64,000 bases of DNA from Dyadobacter sandarakinus (GTDB lineage: Bacteria > Bacteroidota > Bacteroidia > Cytophagales > Spirosomataceae): the NCBI RefSeq assembly GCF_016894445.1, contig NZ_CP056775.1, positions 4,404,001 to 4,468,000 of the forward strand, given 5' to 3'. The notes under the pieces are model-generated. The model worked only from the letters and a program-made list of their open reading frames with translations. It ran no database searches and was not told where the DNA came from. Positions 18,359 through 28,495 of this stretch are shown here, piece by piece; within the stretch, counting starts at the first letter, position 1, and every line of letters starts with the position of its first letter. Made by a program: the position numbers and the translations under genes.

Positions 18359-18730
18359 ATGGAATTGACAGGAACAGTAATCGCATTGCTGCCCGAAGTG
18401 AATGGACAAGGCAAAAACGGCAATTGGCGCAAGCAGGAGTTTATTCTGGAAATCCCTTCCCAATACCCTAAGAAAGTGTGTATATCGCTCTGGGGCGATC
18501 GCATTGACCAGGCGGGTTTGCGCATAAATGACTCCGTGACGGCATCTATCGACATTGAAAGCCGCGAGTACAATTCGCGCTGGTACACCGAAGTAAAAGC
18601 ATGGAAAGTTGAGAAAGCCGGCAGTGCAGCCAGCACAGGCAACTCAGGTCAGGCTGCTGGTGCAACCGGAGGCGGGTTCCCGTCGGTTACTACTTTCACT
18701 GAGGACGAGTCCGACGATCTTCCGTTCTGA
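18359..18730 (+). CDS. DUF3127 protein with SSB-like C-terminal tip
   Basis: 123 aa, Bacteroidota-specific family of unknown function. Residues 1-83 form the conserved beta-rich domain (MELTGTVIALLPEVNGQG, WRKQEFILEI, FNSRW-like YNSRWYTEVKAWKVE). A Gly/Ser/Ala-rich linker of about 30 residues follows, then the acidic tip ESDDLPF. A globular domain, a flexible linker and a terminal DD(L/I)PF is also the build of single-stranded DNA-binding protein SSB, suggesting a link to DNA maintenance partners. That functional reading is inference. Its own promoter precedes it. Confidence 0.88.
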   Translation: MELTGTVIALLPEVNGQGKNGNWRKQEFILEIPSQYPKKVCISLWGDRIDQAGLRINDSVTASIDIESREYNSRWYTEVKAWKVEKAGSAASTGNSGQAAGATGGGFPSVTTFTEDESDDLPF

Positions 18731-18772
18731 TCCTGCATGGAACAATGGCGAACCTGTTACTACTGGCAGCAG

Positions 18773-19426
18773 CTAGTTGGACTGGTACGCCATTGACATG
18801 GTAAACTTGTCGAGTATTTCGTGAGGGTGCACTTCCAGCACGCGTGCAAGTACCATCACTACAAGTGTATTGGAAGCGATTTTGCGGGGAATTCCGGCAA
18901 ATGCCGCAAAGAGGTCAACAGTAATAGACTCTTTTTCGCCGAGCAGCTTCATCAGCAGTTCCTCCTTTTCACCATACTGAAAGCGGATATCCCGCTCTCC
19001 ACGGCCACGGCGCATGATTTCTTTCATTTCGCGGCTGGCCTGAATGGATTTATCGTCAACCCGGATGTAAGCCTGACGGGCACCAAGCTCATCTGTAACA
19101 TAGTGAGGTTTATCCACACTGCGTGGTACGGTTAATACCAGCACATCCCGGTCGGGACTCACGGCAACACGCTCCTTTTTGTAGCTTAATTTGGGAAAAA
19201 TATACTTGTCGATGGCCTTGGTAAGTGCGTAGTCATCCTCGTCTGCATCTTTGAGGCCCTTGATCGTCCTGTCATCTCCAACTCCGACAAACAACCTGCC
19301 GCCTCCTGTATTGGCAAATGCAACCAGCTCGCGGACAATCTTCTCGGGGTGACTGGACTTCAGTTTGAACTCCACATGCTCACCCTCTCCTTTCTTTACC
19401 AACTCTTTTAACAGTCGAAGTTCCAT
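18773..19426 (-). CDS. AlbA_2 / Schlafen-type putative nucleic-acid or ATP-binding protein
   Basis: 217 aa from the ATG at 19426 (an upstream in-frame ATG at 19474 is less typical). The N-terminal domain shows EGEHVEFKLK, ELVAFANTGGGRLFVGVGDD and ARQAYIRVDDKSIQAS, the pattern of AlbA_2 (old name: divergent AAA-4). A short helix-turn-helix-like C-terminal region follows from about 160. Members include regulators and Schlafen-like RNA-binding proteins. It stands alone, converging on DUF3127. Confidence 0.82.
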   Translation of the reverse strand: MELRLLKELVKKGEGEHVEFKLKSSHPEKIVRELVAFANTGGGRLFVGVGDDRTIKGLKDADEDDYALTKAIDKYIFPKLSYKKERVAVSPDRDVLVLTVPRSVDKPHYVTDELGARQAYIRVDDKSIQASREMKEIMRRGRGERDIRFQYGEKEELLMKLLGEKESITVDLFAAFAGIPRKIASNTLVVMVLARVLEVHPHEILDKFTMSMAYQSN

Positions 19427-19582
19427 CAGCTGGAGCGGATAAATACCTGAAATATAATGATAGTACTTTGGCAACTTCTTCGCTATCCTCTAAGATAACG
19501 CTAAAGAATTACATTCCTTTTTACTCCTTTAAAAAATATTGCCAGGCGATACAGACTTTAAAATGGAATTTTTAAGACACTA

Positions 19583-19610
19583 AAAAAGCGGCACCTTTTG
19601 AGTGCCGCTT
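19583..19610 (-). terminator. Intrinsic terminator of the DUF2795 gene
   Basis: Perfect stem AAGCGGCAC (19586-19594) / GTGCCGCTT (19602-19610) with a 7-nt loop, followed on the minus strand by a T run. It lies just beyond the stop at 19614. Confidence 0.85.
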
Positions 19611-19613
19611 CCA

Positions 19614-19835
19614 TTAATATTCATCTTCATTGAAAAAGAAATCATCTTTTGTAGGATAATCGGGCCAAATCTCCTCTATGCTTTCATAAGGCTGACCGTC
19701 ATCTTCCAGCTCCTGGAGGTTTTCAACTACTTCTAAAGGAGCTCCTGTTCTGATTGCAAAGTCAATTAGCTCGTCTTTAGTAGCTGGCCAGGGAGCATCT
19801 TCAAGGTATGACGCAAGTTCGAGAGTCCAGTACAT
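19614..19835 (-). CDS. DUF2795 small acidic protein
   Basis: 73 aa, strongly acidic. The whole protein is the DUF2795 pattern: WTLELASYLEDAPWPATKDE, IRTGAPLEVVENLQELEDD and the C-terminal IEEIWPDYPTKDDFFFNEDEY. Such short proteins are near-invariant across Bacteroidota but have no assigned role. Monocistronic with a terminator directly after the stop. Confidence 0.9.
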   Translation of the reverse strand: MYWTLELASYLEDAPWPATKDELIDFAIRTGAPLEVVENLQELEDDGQPYESIEEIWPDYPTKDDFFFNEDEY

Positions 19836-20107
19836 AATATTGTTTCGCCTATTAATTAATAGTTACTTACTTTCTGCAAAAGTAGAAAAATTGATATCTT
19901 TTAAAAGCTTAAAGCCAAAAAATCGAAAAATAATTGCGTTTGATCCGATAATATTTTTGCTCTCAATAAAACCGATTGTTTATCAAGAACTTAGCATATT
20001 ATTCAGCCAGTAAAGTTTCAGCGGAGATGCTCTCAACTAACCTTTACTCCCCTTCCTCCTTCCTCCCTTTTTCGTAATTTGCCAGCTACTTACCAAATTC
20101 ATGAAAC

Positions 20108-20836
20108 ATGACCATTGAAGTTTGTGCCTACTCTCTCGAATCGTGCATCAATGCCCAGGCAGGCGGCGCCGGACGGATAGAGCTTTGCAGCGGGCTTGGC
20201 GAAGGAGGTACCACACCCAGTGCCGGCCTGATCGAGATTGTCCGGAAACATGTAGACATTTCACTTTTTGTCATGATCCGGCCCAGGGGCGGTGACTTTG
20301 TTTACGATGTTTTTGAGGAAGAGATCATGCGCAAAGACATTGACCTTGCTAAAAAGCTGGGCGCAGACGGTGTTGTACTGGGCATTCTCAATGCCGACGG
20401 TCAGGTTGATATCAGCCGCACCAAAGCACTGGTTGACTATGCTGCACCCTTGAAAGTAACCTTTCACCGCGCATTTGACCTGACACCCGATCCCGTAAAA
20501 GCCCTCAAAGCCGTGATTGCGACCGGAGCGGAACGTATCCTGACTTCCGGCCAGAAAGCCACGGCCGAGGAAGGTATTGAACTCCTGAGCCAGCTCGCCA
20601 GGGAAGCCGGCTCAAAGATTGAAATTATGGCAGGAGGAGGTGTAAGCCACCACAATGCAGCCAGGCTTGCGGAGGCAGGCGTACATGCATTGCATCTTAC
20701 AGCAAAGGCTTTCCGGCCCGGCAGGCAGAAGTTTTTTCCCGAAGGCATATCCATGGCCGGCGGCGTACCCGACGAACGTTCGGTTATGTACAGCGATCTG
20801 GGCCTTGTTGAGGCCATTGTGCAAGTAGTTTCATAG
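20108..20836 (+). CDS. cutC: Copper homeostasis protein CutC
   Basis: 242 aa TIM-barrel protein of the CutC family. The N-terminus has EVCAYSLESCINAQAGGAGRIELC and GLGEGGTTPS; HRAFDLTPDP and LTSGQKATAEEG follow, then IMAGGGVSHHNA. The family was linked to copper tolerance by genetics in E. coli, with later doubt about direct copper binding. The penicillin acylase gene starts 38 bp downstream on the same strand. Confidence 0.93.
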   Translation: MTIEVCAYSLESCINAQAGGAGRIELCSGLGEGGTTPSAGLIEIVRKHVDISLFVMIRPRGGDFVYDVFEEEIMRKDIDLAKKLGADGVVLGILNADGQVDISRTKALVDYAAPLKVTFHRAFDLTPDPVKALKAVIATGAERILTSGQKATAEEGIELLSQLAREAGSKIEIMAGGGVSHHNAARLAEAGVHALHLTAKAFRPGRQKFFPEGISMAGGVPDERSVMYSDLGLVEAIVQVVS

Positions 20837-20874
20837 CAGCGGCTTACTTTCATGTTATAGTTACACCCCGCTGC

Positions 20875-23322
20875 ATGAAGTTCGTAAAAGTAATTTTCAG
20901 TCTGGCTATCACGCTTGGGCTCGTTTACATTCTTGATAATCCGCTGGCCCCTGCTCCTGCGCTGGGGCCTTTTCTTTCTCCGTTTACGGGATTTTGGCAA
21001 AATGGTGAAAAGGCTGCTGTGACCGGAGACGAGCGCCTCGTGCATGCCGACAGCCTGCATGATGAAGTGATTATCCGCTATGATGACACCGGCGTACCCC
21101 ACATTTTTGCTAAAAACAACTTCGACCTGTACTTTGCCCAGGGGTATGTCACGGCCCGGGACCGCTTATGGCAAATGGACCTTCAAACCCGTGCAGCCAG
21201 CGGCAGGCTTTCGGAAATATTGGGCGAGCGCACCCTGACCATGGATCTGCAGAGCCGGAGACTCGGGATGACTTACGGGGCGGAAGAAAATATACGGGCT
21301 GCCATGCTGGACCCGCGCTCACGGGAAGCATTGCTGGGGTATACTGCCGGCATTAATGCATACATCCGCCAGCTTGCACCCAAGGATTACCCGATTGAAT
21401 TCAAGCTGCTGGGGTACAAGCCGGAACTCTGGAAGCCGGTAAATACCATGTATATGCTGGAACAAATGACGCTGAACCTGGCCGGCCGCTCCAATGATCT
21501 TGCGATGACACACGTCCTGAATCATTTCGGTGCTGATATTACTGCCAATCTTTTCCCCGATTACCCGATGGTGCAGGAGAGCCCGGTAATTCCGGCAGGT
21601 ACGCCATGGAACTTTGAACCGCTGCCCGTGCTCGAACCGGTAGCGGCACGTACACAAAGAGGCGGACGTCACACTTTTCATCCTGCCAATGCATTAGCCG
21701 CCCCGGACAAAAAGCCGGAAGGTATCGGAAGCAACAACTGGGCAGTGAGTGCCGAAAAATCTGCAACCGGCTATCCTATCCTGGCCAATGATCCTCATCT
21801 CGACCTTTCGCTACCTTCCATATGGTATCAGGCGCAGCTGCATGCGCCCGGACTGAATGTATATGGTGTGGCATTGCCGGGAGTTCCGGGAATTGTTATC
21901 GGGTTTAATGAGCGTGTAGCCTGGGGCGTCACCAATACGGATGCGGATGTTTTCGATTTGTATAAAATAAATTTCAAGGATGCTGACAGAAAGGTATACT
22001 GGCATGATCACCAGTGGAAAGCGACCAGCGTACGCGAAGAGACGATATTTGTAAAAGGCAGAGCGCCGGTAAAGGAGCAGATTGTCTACACGCATCATGG
22101 TCCGGTTACAGACTCTGACCATACGGAACCCTTTCCAAATCTGGCCGTCAAATGGATTGGGCATGAGCCCGGCAACAGCCTCATGACATTTTATGACCTG
22201 AACCGCTCCGCCAACTACGATGATTACCGCAAGGCATTGACAAGCTATGTAGGTCCTGCGCAAAATTTTGCTTTTGCAGATAACAGCAAAAACATTGCTA
22301 TCACGGTCAATGGAAAACTGCCTTTGAAATATAAAGATCAGGGTAAATTTATCCTCGATGGATCCAATGCAGATGAAGACTGGCAGGGCTGGATACCGGC
22401 TGAGCAAAATCCATTTATCAGAAATCCGGCGCGTGGGTTTGTAAGCAGTGCCAATCAGTCGTCCACTGATCCTACCTATCCTTATTATATCAACTGGGTT
22501 TTTGCACCTTCGGAGCGGGCAATCCGCATCAACGAACGCCTGCAAAGCATGTCGGGCGCTACGGCCGACAGCCTGCGCATGTTGCAGAACGATAACCTGA
22601 ATATCCTTGCGAGAACCTTGCTGCCGACTTTACTGCCCATTGTAGAACAAACAAAGCTGAATGTCACGCAGCGTGCAGCTAGGATTTTGCTGAGTAATTG
22701 GAATTTAGAGAATTCTGCCGGCTCTGTACCTGCATCTATTTTTGAAGAATGGATGCCCTTGCTGCGGCAGGCTATCTGGGCTGACGATTTGGAGGGGGGA
22801 ATGGAAATACCCACCCGCGACCGCACCACTTACCTGATCCTGCATGAGCCCGGGCTGCATTGGTTTGATGATAAAAGTACTCCCGGAAAGGAAACCCGGG
22901 AAGACATCGTAGCAGGCACTTTCAAAGCTGCGCTCGACAGCCTTGCAAAAAAGCACGGGCCTATGAGCCAGGCCTGGCAGTGGGGCCAGGTCAAAAACAC
23001 CGAGATCAGGCATTTGAGCCGGAGCCTTGCAGCATTCAACGCTCCTCCGGTTATATCGGGTGGCGGCAGCGGAATCGTCAATGCTACTACCCAGCGGAAA
23101 GGTCCGTCGTGGCGCATGGTTGTGGAATTGGGCAGGCAGCCCAGAGCTTTCGGCATTTATCCGGGAGGCCAGTCAGGCAACCCGGGTAGTCCGTTTTACC
23201 TGAACCTGTTGCCGAAATGGGAAGCCGGGGAGTTAAATGAACTGGTTTTTCTCACATCCGCAGGCCAGCAAAATCCCCGCATGCTTTATTCGCTTTCATT
23301 GAAAAAACACAAAGATTCATGA
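20875..23322 (+). CDS. Penicillin acylase-family Ntn hydrolase
   Basis: 815 aa N-terminal-nucleophile amidohydrolase. A hydrophobic N-terminal segment (residues 5-20) exports or anchors the precursor in the periplasm. The alpha-subunit part ends around 285, and the predicted autocleavage exposes Ser286 in PEGIGSNNWAVS, followed by ILANDPHLDLSLPSIWYQ. Conserved FAQGYVTARDRLWQMD is present at 88-102. Family substrates are penicillins, acyl-homoserine lactones and other N-acyl amides; the specific one cannot be read. It overlaps the next small gene by 4 bases (ATGA). Confidence 0.93.
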   Translation: MKFVKVIFSLAITLGLVYILDNPLAPAPALGPFLSPFTGFWQNGEKAAVTGDERLVHADSLHDEVIIRYDDTGVPHIFAKNNFDLYFAQGYVTARDRLWQMDLQTRAASGRLSEILGERTLTMDLQSRRLGMTYGAEENIRAAMLDPRSREALLGYTAGINAYIRQLAPKDYPIEFKLLGYKPELWKPVNTMYMLEQMTLNLAGRSNDLAMTHVLNHFGADITANLFPDYPMVQESPVIPAGTPWNFEPLPVLEPVAARTQRGGRHTFHPANALAAPDKKPEGIGSNNWAVSAEKSATGYPILANDPHLDLSLPSIWYQAQLHAPGLNVYGVALPGVPGIVIGFNERVAWGVTNTDADVFDLYKINFKDADRKVYWHDHQWKATSVREETIFVKGRAPVKEQIVYTHHGPVTDSDHTEPFPNLAVKWIGHEPGNSLMTFYDLNRSANYDDYRKALTSYVGPAQNFAFADNSKNIAITVNGKLPLKYKDQGKFILDGSNADEDWQGWIPAEQNPFIRNPARGFVSSANQSSTDPTYPYYINWVFAPSERAIRINERLQSMSGATADSLRMLQNDNLNILARTLLPTLLPIVEQTKLNVTQRAARILLSNWNLENSAGSVPASIFEEWMPLLRQAIWADDLEGGMEIPTRDRTTYLILHEPGLHWFDDKSTPGKETREDIVAGTFKAALDSLAKKHGPMSQAWQWGQVKNTEIRHLSRSLAAFNAPPVISGGGSGIVNATTQRKGPSWRMVVELGRQPRAFGIYPGGQSGNPGSPFYLNLLPKWEAGELNELVFLTSAGQQNPRMLYSLSLKKHKDS

Positions 23323-23675
23323 AGTTCCTTCTTATGGTGCTTATCTCAGCGGCAGCCCAGGTATTCCTGCCCTGGTGGGTGATCGCCGTTGTTCCGTTTG
23401 TTGTTCAGCTTGCATTGCCCCGAGTGGGCGGAAATGCTTTCTGGGGTAGCTTTCTGGCGATCGGCCTTGTGTGGGGTGCTTACGGATTTTACCTGCATTA
23501 TGTTTCAAATGGGGCTATGTCCGACCGCATTGCGCGTACTTTCTTTCTTCCAAATGGCTGGCTTATGCTCGTGGTAACTGTTTTGCTGGGAGGCCTGGTG
23601 GCAGGGTTTGCAGGATTATCGGGGTATCTGGTCCGGCGTATTTTTGAAAAAACACCCGTGACGCCCGAGCTTTGA
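23319..23675 (+). CDS. Small four-span membrane protein of unknown function
   Basis: 118 aa, almost entirely hydrophobic, with three to four membrane spans and a basic C-terminus (YLVRRIFEKTP). It starts inside the stop of the penicillin acylase gene (ATGA overlap), so translation is probably coupled. I do not recognise a family. A role beside the acylase at the inner membrane is possible but only positional. Confidence 0.75.
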   Translation: MKFLLMVLISAAAQVFLPWWVIAVVPFVVQLALPRVGGNAFWGSFLAIGLVWGAYGFYLHYVSNGAMSDRIARTFFLPNGWLMLVVTVLLGGLVAGFAGLSGYLVRRIFEKTPVTPEL

Positions 23676-23754
23676 GAGGCACGCTATATCCATGGTACTT
23701 AAACACAAATCATTATCTTTGCGGCTCGTTCAAAAACAATAAACCTTACAAAAC

Positions 23755-24378
23755 GTGAACAATAATACTTCGTTGATTTGGAACATCGTGCTTACGCTTG
23801 CAGTGGCGGTGTTATTTTTCCTGCACTTTTCAGGCAAACCCTCTACAGACTCGGGAGCAGCAGCAGATGGCAGCGTCGTAGCGGGCCGGCGTACGGTTTA
23901 TGTTCAGGTCGACTCTCTCCTGAAAAACTATGAGTTTTTCAAAGACACTAAAAAAGAACTCGAAAACAAGAACTTCCAGCTGGAAAACGAACTGACCACA
24001 AAAGGCCGTTCATTGCAGAATGAGGTAGCTTTCTTTCAGCAAAAAGCACAAACAATGACTCCTGAGCAGGCTCGCTCCACAGAGGCGCAGCTGATGAAAA
24101 AACAGCAGGACCTGGTAGCTTACCGTGACCAGTCCGCACAGGCGTTGGGACAGGAGGAAGCCAAAAAGAATGAGGAGCTTTACAAAAATATCCGTGCTTA
24201 TATCGAGCGGTACAACAAGGAAAACGGCTTTGAATATGTACTTGGCTATTCTCTTGGAGGCGGTATCCTGTTTGCCAACCCATCACTGGATGTGACCCAG
24301 AAAATCCTGGACGGACTTAACAAGGAATACAAGGAAAAAGGAAAGCCTGCTCCTTCTGACTCTGCCAAGAAAGAATAG
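23755..24378 (+). CDS. OmpH/Skp-family protein
   Basis: 207 aa with a GTG start at 23755. Residues 8-24 are a hydrophobic signal or anchor; residues about 45-180 are a long charged coiled-coil region (FFKDTKKELENKNFQLENEL, QAQTMTP-like segments) with the typical OmpH ending YNKENGFEYVLGYSLGGGILFANPSLDVT. Skp/OmpH proteins are periplasmic chaperones for outer membrane proteins. A possible -7 box TATCTTTG lies at 23714-23721. Confidence 0.9.
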   Translation: MNNNTSLIWNIVLTLAVAVLFFLHFSGKPSTDSGAAADGSVVAGRRTVYVQVDSLLKNYEFFKDTKKELENKNFQLENELTTKGRSLQNEVAFFQQKAQTMTPEQARSTEAQLMKKQQDLVAYRDQSAQALGQEEAKKNEELYKNIRAYIERYNKENGFEYVLGYSLGGGILFANPSLDVTQKILDGLNKEYKEKGKPAPSDSAKKE

Positions 24379-24397
24379 GTTCAGCTATAACAGCAAT

Positions 24398-24426
24398 AAA
24401 AAAAGACGGCCATGGCCGTCTTTTTT
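24398..24426. terminator. Bidirectional terminator between ompH-like gene and sdhB
   Basis: Perfect palindrome GACGGCCATGGCCGTC (24405-24420) flanked by seven A and six T, so it serves both converging transcripts. Confidence 0.9.
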
Positions 24427-24454
24427 CGTTTTATAACATTTAAAACAATGCTCT

Positions 24455-25222
24455 TTATACTGCCGAAGATGAAAACTTGGCACCAATATATTCGCGGTTG
24501 AGACGGGCAATATTTACCTGTCCGATCTCTTTGGGGCATTCTGCCGAGCAGGCACCCGTATTGGTACATGCACCGAAACCTTCAGCATCCATTTGAGCAA
24601 CCATCTTTTCGGCACGAATGCTGCGCTCAGCCTGTCCCTGCGGCAGCAATGCAAGCTGCGAAATCTTCGCAGATACAAAAAGCATAGCAGAGGCATTTTT
24701 GCAGGCAGCCACACACGCACCGCAGGCGATACATGCAGCCGCTGAAAATGCGTCGTCAGCAGCTTCTTTAGGTATCGGCAAGGCATTCGCATCCTGTGCG
24801 TTTCCTGTATTTACCGAAACAAATCCACCCGCCGCAATCACACGGTCAAAAGCGTCACGATCGGTAACGAGATCTTTAAGGACCGGAAATGCCTGTGCAC
24901 GCCATGGTTCCACCACAATCGTATCGCCATCGTTGAACGAGCGCATATGCAGCTGGCAGGTAGTAACTCCTTTCAGTGGCCCGTGCGGACGTCCGTTGAT
25001 ATACATGGAGCACATACCGCAGATACCTTCACGGCAATCGTGGTCAAATGCTACCGGATCCTTTCCTTCTACAATCAGTTTTTCATTCAATACGTCGAAC
25101 ATTTCGAGGAACGACATGTCTGGCGACACACCGTCAAGGCTGTAATCCTCAAAAGCTCCCTGTGAAGTCTTATTTTTTTGCCTCCACACTTTAAGGTTAA
25201 TATGCATATTCCCAGCACTCAT
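24455..25222 (-). CDS. sdhB: Succinate dehydrogenase/fumarate reductase iron-sulfur subunit
   Basis: 255 aa. The [2Fe-2S] ligands Cys63, Cys68, Cys71 and Cys89 lie in [14 protein letters not shown] and TTCQLHM. The C-terminal ferredoxin domain holds [15 protein letters not shown] (Cys164, 167, 170, 174) and the second cluster set [12 protein letters not shown]. It passes electrons from the flavoprotein to the cytochrome b subunit in complex II of the TCA cycle and respiratory chain. Last gene of sdhCAB. Confidence 0.96.
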   Translation of the reverse strand: MSAGNMHINLKVWRQKNKTSQGAFEDYSLDGVSPDMSFLEMFDVLNEKLIVEGKDPVAFDHDCREGICGMCSMYINGRPHGPLKGVTTCQLHMRSFNDGDTIVVEPWRAQAFPVLKDLVTDRDAFDRVIAAGGFVSVNTGNAQDANALPIPKEAADDAFSAAACIACGACVAACKNASAMLFVSAKISQLALLPQGQAERSIRAEKMVAQMDAEGFGACTNTGACSAECPKEIGQVNIARLNREYIGAKFSSSAV

Positions 25223-25289
25223 TGTTCTTGCTTTTAATGGTTAAACAGTTAACCGGTCTTTCACTTTCACCGCCTTTACCGGCAGTGTT

Positions 25290-27278
25290 TTACTTGTAGC
25301 TCCTTTGAGCAATCTTGATGTTTTCATAAACGAGCTCTTCCTTATGAAGTTCCCAGTTTTCATCACCTTTATATTCCCATGCCGAAACGTACATATAATT
25401 TTCGTCGTCACGCATTGCTTCGCCTTCTTCGGTCTGGTATTCCTCGCGGAAGTGTCCTCCGCAGGATTCATTTCTGTCAAGCGCATCCATACACATCAGC
25501 TCTCCCAGCTCAATAAAGTCGGCTACGCGGTTCGCTTTGTCCAGCTCAGGGTTAAACTCATGTTCGCCTCCCATCACCTTTACATTTGTCCAGAACTCTC
25601 TCCGAAGTGCACGTATTTCCTCAATAGCTTCTTTCAAACCGGCTTCATTCCTGGCCATCCCGCATTTCTCCCACATGATTTTGCCTAACCGGCGATGGAA
25701 TACCTCGGGAGATATATTGCCATTGATGGTCAGCAGCTTGTTGATCCTCGCTTTCACTTCACTTTCTGTTTTAACAAAAGCTTCGTGATCGGTCGATATT
25801 TTACCTGTGCGGATTTCGCTGGCGAGGTAGGATCCAATGGTATAAGGGATTACAAAATACCCGTCGGCCAGTCCCTGCATCAGGGCTGATGCCCCCAGGC
25901 GGTTTGCACCATGATCGGAGAAGTTGGCTTCGCCCAATGCATACAGTCCCGGTACCGTGGTCATCAGGTTATAATCAACCCAAAGTCCTCCCATGGTATA
26001 GTGTACCGCCGGATAAATACGCATCGGAACTTCGTAAGGATCTTCGCCGGTGATCTGCTTGTACATATCAAACAGGTTACCGTATTTCTCCTTTACAACC
26101 GCCTTACCCCATGTGATAATGTCCGCATCCAGTGGATTGTGAACATTGTTTTTGTTGGCTTCCGCTCTTCCGTAACGCTCAACAGCCGCAGCAAAGTCGA
26201 GGTATACAGCCAGCTTGGAAGAACCTACTCCATATCCTGCATCACACCTTTCCTTGGCAGCACGGGATGCAATATCGCGTGGAACCAGGTTACCGAATGC
26301 AGGGTAGCGGCGTTCCAGGTAATAGTCACGTTCCTCTTCAGGAATTTCGTTACCTGGACGATTGTCATTCTGTGCTTTTGGTACCCAGATGCGTCCGTCA
26401 TTACGGAGCGATTCCGACATCAGGGTCAGCTTAGACTGGTGCTCACCCGAAACCGGAATACAGGTTGGGTGAATTTGTGTAAAGCAGGGATTTCCAAAGA
26501 AAGCTCCCTTTTTATGTGCTTTCCAGGCAGCCGTAACGTTGCTGCCCATGGCATTGGTTGACAAGTAAAATACGTTACCATAGCCGCCTGAACAAAGCAG
26601 TACAGCGTGCGCGGCATGGCGCTCAATTTCACCGGTAATAAGGTTACGGGCTATGATACCGCGGCATTTACCGTCAATCATGACAATATCGTGCATCTCG
26701 TGGCGGTTGTACATTTTAACCGTACCCATACCTACCTGCCGCTGCAAGCCTGAATATGCACCCAGCAGCAATTGCTGCCCGGTTTGGCCGGCTGCGTAAA
26801 ATGTACGCTGAACCTGCGTACCACCAAAAGAGCGGTTGGATAGCAACCCGCCGTACTCCCTTGCAAAAGGAACCCCGGCAGCTACGCACTGGTCAATAAT
26901 GCTACCCGATACTTCGGCCAGCCGGTGAACATTAGCCTCCCGCGCACGGTAGTCACCTCCTTTTATTGTGTCATAAAAAAGACGGTAAACGGAGTCTCCG
27001 TCATTCTGGTAGTTTTTCGCTGCATTGATCCCGCCCTGGGCAGCAATCGAGTGCGCGCGGCGCGGAGAATCCTGGAAGCAGAAAGCCTTGACTTTATATC
27101 CCAGCTCAGCCAGCGTTGCCGCAGCCGAAGCACCTGCAAGACCGGTACCTATTACTATAATCTCAATGTTACGCTTATTGGCAGGGTTGACAAGAGGAAC
27201 AGAAGATCTGTACCTGCTCCATTTAGATTCTATCGACCCCTGCGGTATTCTGGCATCCAGACGAGATGAAGTTGCCAT
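25290..27278 (-). CDS. sdhA: Succinate dehydrogenase/fumarate reductase flavoprotein subunit
   Basis: 662 aa. The FAD-binding GTGLAGA is at 44-50, and His76 in [17 protein letters not shown] is the covalent FAD attachment site. [30 protein letters not shown] and [21 protein letters not shown] are the substrate and FAD regions typical of the b558-type (Bacteroidota and Gram-positive) complex II flavoprotein. It sits between sdhC and sdhB with short spacers. Confidence 0.97.
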   Translation of the reverse strand: MATSSRLDARIPQGSIESKWSRYRSSVPLVNPANKRNIEIIVIGTGLAGASAAATLAELGYKVKAFCFQDSPRRAHSIAAQGGINAAKNYQNDGDSVYRLFYDTIKGGDYRAREANVHRLAEVSGSIIDQCVAAGVPFAREYGGLLSNRSFGGTQVQRTFYAAGQTGQQLLLGAYSGLQRQVGMGTVKMYNRHEMHDIVMIDGKCRGIIARNLITGEIERHAAHAVLLCSGGYGNVFYLSTNAMGSNVTAAWKAHKKGAFFGNPCFTQIHPTCIPVSGEHQSKLTLMSESLRNDGRIWVPKAQNDNRPGNEIPEEERDYYLERRYPAFGNLVPRDIASRAAKERCDAGYGVGSSKLAVYLDFAAAVERYGRAEANKNNVHNPLDADIITWGKAVVKEKYGNLFDMYKQITGEDPYEVPMRIYPAVHYTMGGLWVDYNLMTTVPGLYALGEANFSDHGANRLGASALMQGLADGYFVIPYTIGSYLASEIRTGKISTDHEAFVKTESEVKARINKLLTINGNISPEVFHRRLGKIMWEKCGMARNEAGLKEAIEEIRALRREFWTNVKVMGGEHEFNPELDKANRVADFIELGELMCMDALDRNESCGGHFREEYQTEEGEAMRDDENYMYVSAWEYKGDENWELHKEELVYENIKIAQRSYK

Positions 27279-27330
27279 ATATGATTGATTTAATCGGAAT
27301 TGGAATGAAAAATGTAAAACGAGGACAAGG

Positions 27331-28002
27331 TTAGTCTACCCAGCCCAGGTAAATCGCAATCGGCATTAATGCAAACAGGATCGATACGACAACCGAGAAT
27401 GCAGTCCCGAGAAAAGAAATAAAACCATTGTACTTGATGTGGTGCAGGCCCAGTGTCTGGAATGCACTTTTAAAACCATGCAGCAAGTGCCAGAAAAGGG
27501 AGGCACAACCCAGCACGTAGATCAGCACAACCCACTCATTTTTAAAAGTAGACAGCATCATCTGGTACAGGTTCAGCTCCTCGCCGGTAGCAAACTGGTT
27601 GGAACGGTTAGGAATCCAGAACTGGGCAGTATGTACCACCAGAAAGATCAGCAGCAGCGTTCCGAGCAGTCCCATGCTGCGCGAGTACCAGGTACTGTTG
27701 GCTGACGGGTTGCTTACCGCATACTTCACAGGCCTGGCTTCGGTATTATTTTTCCAGAGGATCAGACCATCCACAATGTGAAGCAGGAAGCCCGCAATCA
27801 GCACGATTTCAAGCGTACGGATGATCGGGTTGGTGCCCATAAAATGCCCCCAGTGAGAGAACGTTTCGCCCCCGTCATTGTAGAAGATCATGGCATTGAT
27901 GGTGGCATGAATCACCAGAAAAGTTATTAGGAAAATCCCGGTAAGAGCCATCAGAAGCTTCTTTCCGATGGAGCTCGTTAACGTTTGTGAAAACCACGAC
28001 AT
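27331..28002 (-). CDS. sdhC: Succinate dehydrogenase cytochrome b subunit (b558 family)
   Basis: 223 aa from the ATG at 28002 ([15 protein letters not shown]); an upstream in-frame ATG would add 32 unusual residues. Five membrane spans with His residues in [27 protein letters not shown] and WHLLHGFKS suited to bind two haems, as in the single-subunit di-haem anchors. It delivers electrons to or from menaquinone. First gene of the minus-strand sdhCAB operon. Confidence 0.94.
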   Translation of the reverse strand: MSWFSQTLTSSIGKKLLMALTGIFLITFLVIHATINAMIFYNDGGETFSHWGHFMGTNPIIRTLEIVLIAGFLLHIVDGLILWKNNTEARPVKYAVSNPSANSTWYSRSMGLLGTLLLIFLVVHTAQFWIPNRSNQFATGEELNLYQMMLSTFKNEWVVLIYVLGCASLFWHLLHGFKSAFQTLGLHHIKYNGFISFLGTAFSVVVSILFALMPIAIYLGWVD

Positions 28003-28495
28003 AACAAACACAAATCGTTTTAGTGCAAAAAAATGAGGTATATTAGAACCTTTCAAAGGTATATCACAAACGTAAGCGAGGCAAAAAATACAATTCATTT
28101 TTGCTGCCTGCGCTTTTATTTATAATCATTATTAAGAATTAGTCCTATTCCCTGCAATAGGCATTCCACACGGTTTCTTCTACATCTGATTTCCACACTT
28201 TTAGAAACCCGGACGAGTCCCGGCCTGCCAGCAAAGCATATCAGAATCTGGAGATCAGTAAGGAAGTATGCGGGAGATTTGTTGCTGTATTGAAAACATA
28301 AGTATACCCGCAGGTAGTTCCGGGACCAGGCAGAAGTCGGCCTGTATTTCCGGAGTTGTTATGTATGTTTACAAAATCATACATAATCAATGCCGGTACA
28401 CACATTTTTACCTAAATTTTCGTTGATTTAAGTGGTTGAAAAAAGCTGATTTACTTCATTCAGCCCTGTCTGGTTTTAGCTCTACACGGATATAT
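28003..28495. other. 493-bp intergenic region between sdhC and the T9SS type B gene
   Basis: Divergent promoters for both neighbours must lie here. Visible are a 9-bp inverted repeat at 28359-28386 and an open stretch of about 45 codons without a start codon (28163-28301, plus strand, ending at a TAA) whose translation contains EISKEVCGRFVAVLKT. That stretch could be a gene remnant or chance. Nothing else is recognised. Confidence 0.5.
28359..28386. promoter_or_regulatory. Inverted repeat, candidate operator
   Basis: Perfect 9-bp arms TTATGTATG (28359-28367) and CATACATAA (28378-28386) separated by 10 bases, 110 bp before the start of the large secreted protein gene. No T run follows, so it is more like a protein-binding site than a terminator. 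Confidence 0.4.

Noticed and set aside
20464..21102. 212-codon minus-strand frame over cutC and the acylase start
   Set aside because: Spans two co-oriented real genes and their spacer; no coding features.
21811..22545. 244-codon minus-strand frame in the penicillin acylase gene
   Set aside because: Antisense shadow; no signal, domain or start site, and the plus-strand gene is continuous.
25911..26561. 216-codon plus-strand frame inside sdhA
   Set aside because: Antisense to the conserved flavoprotein; no motif.
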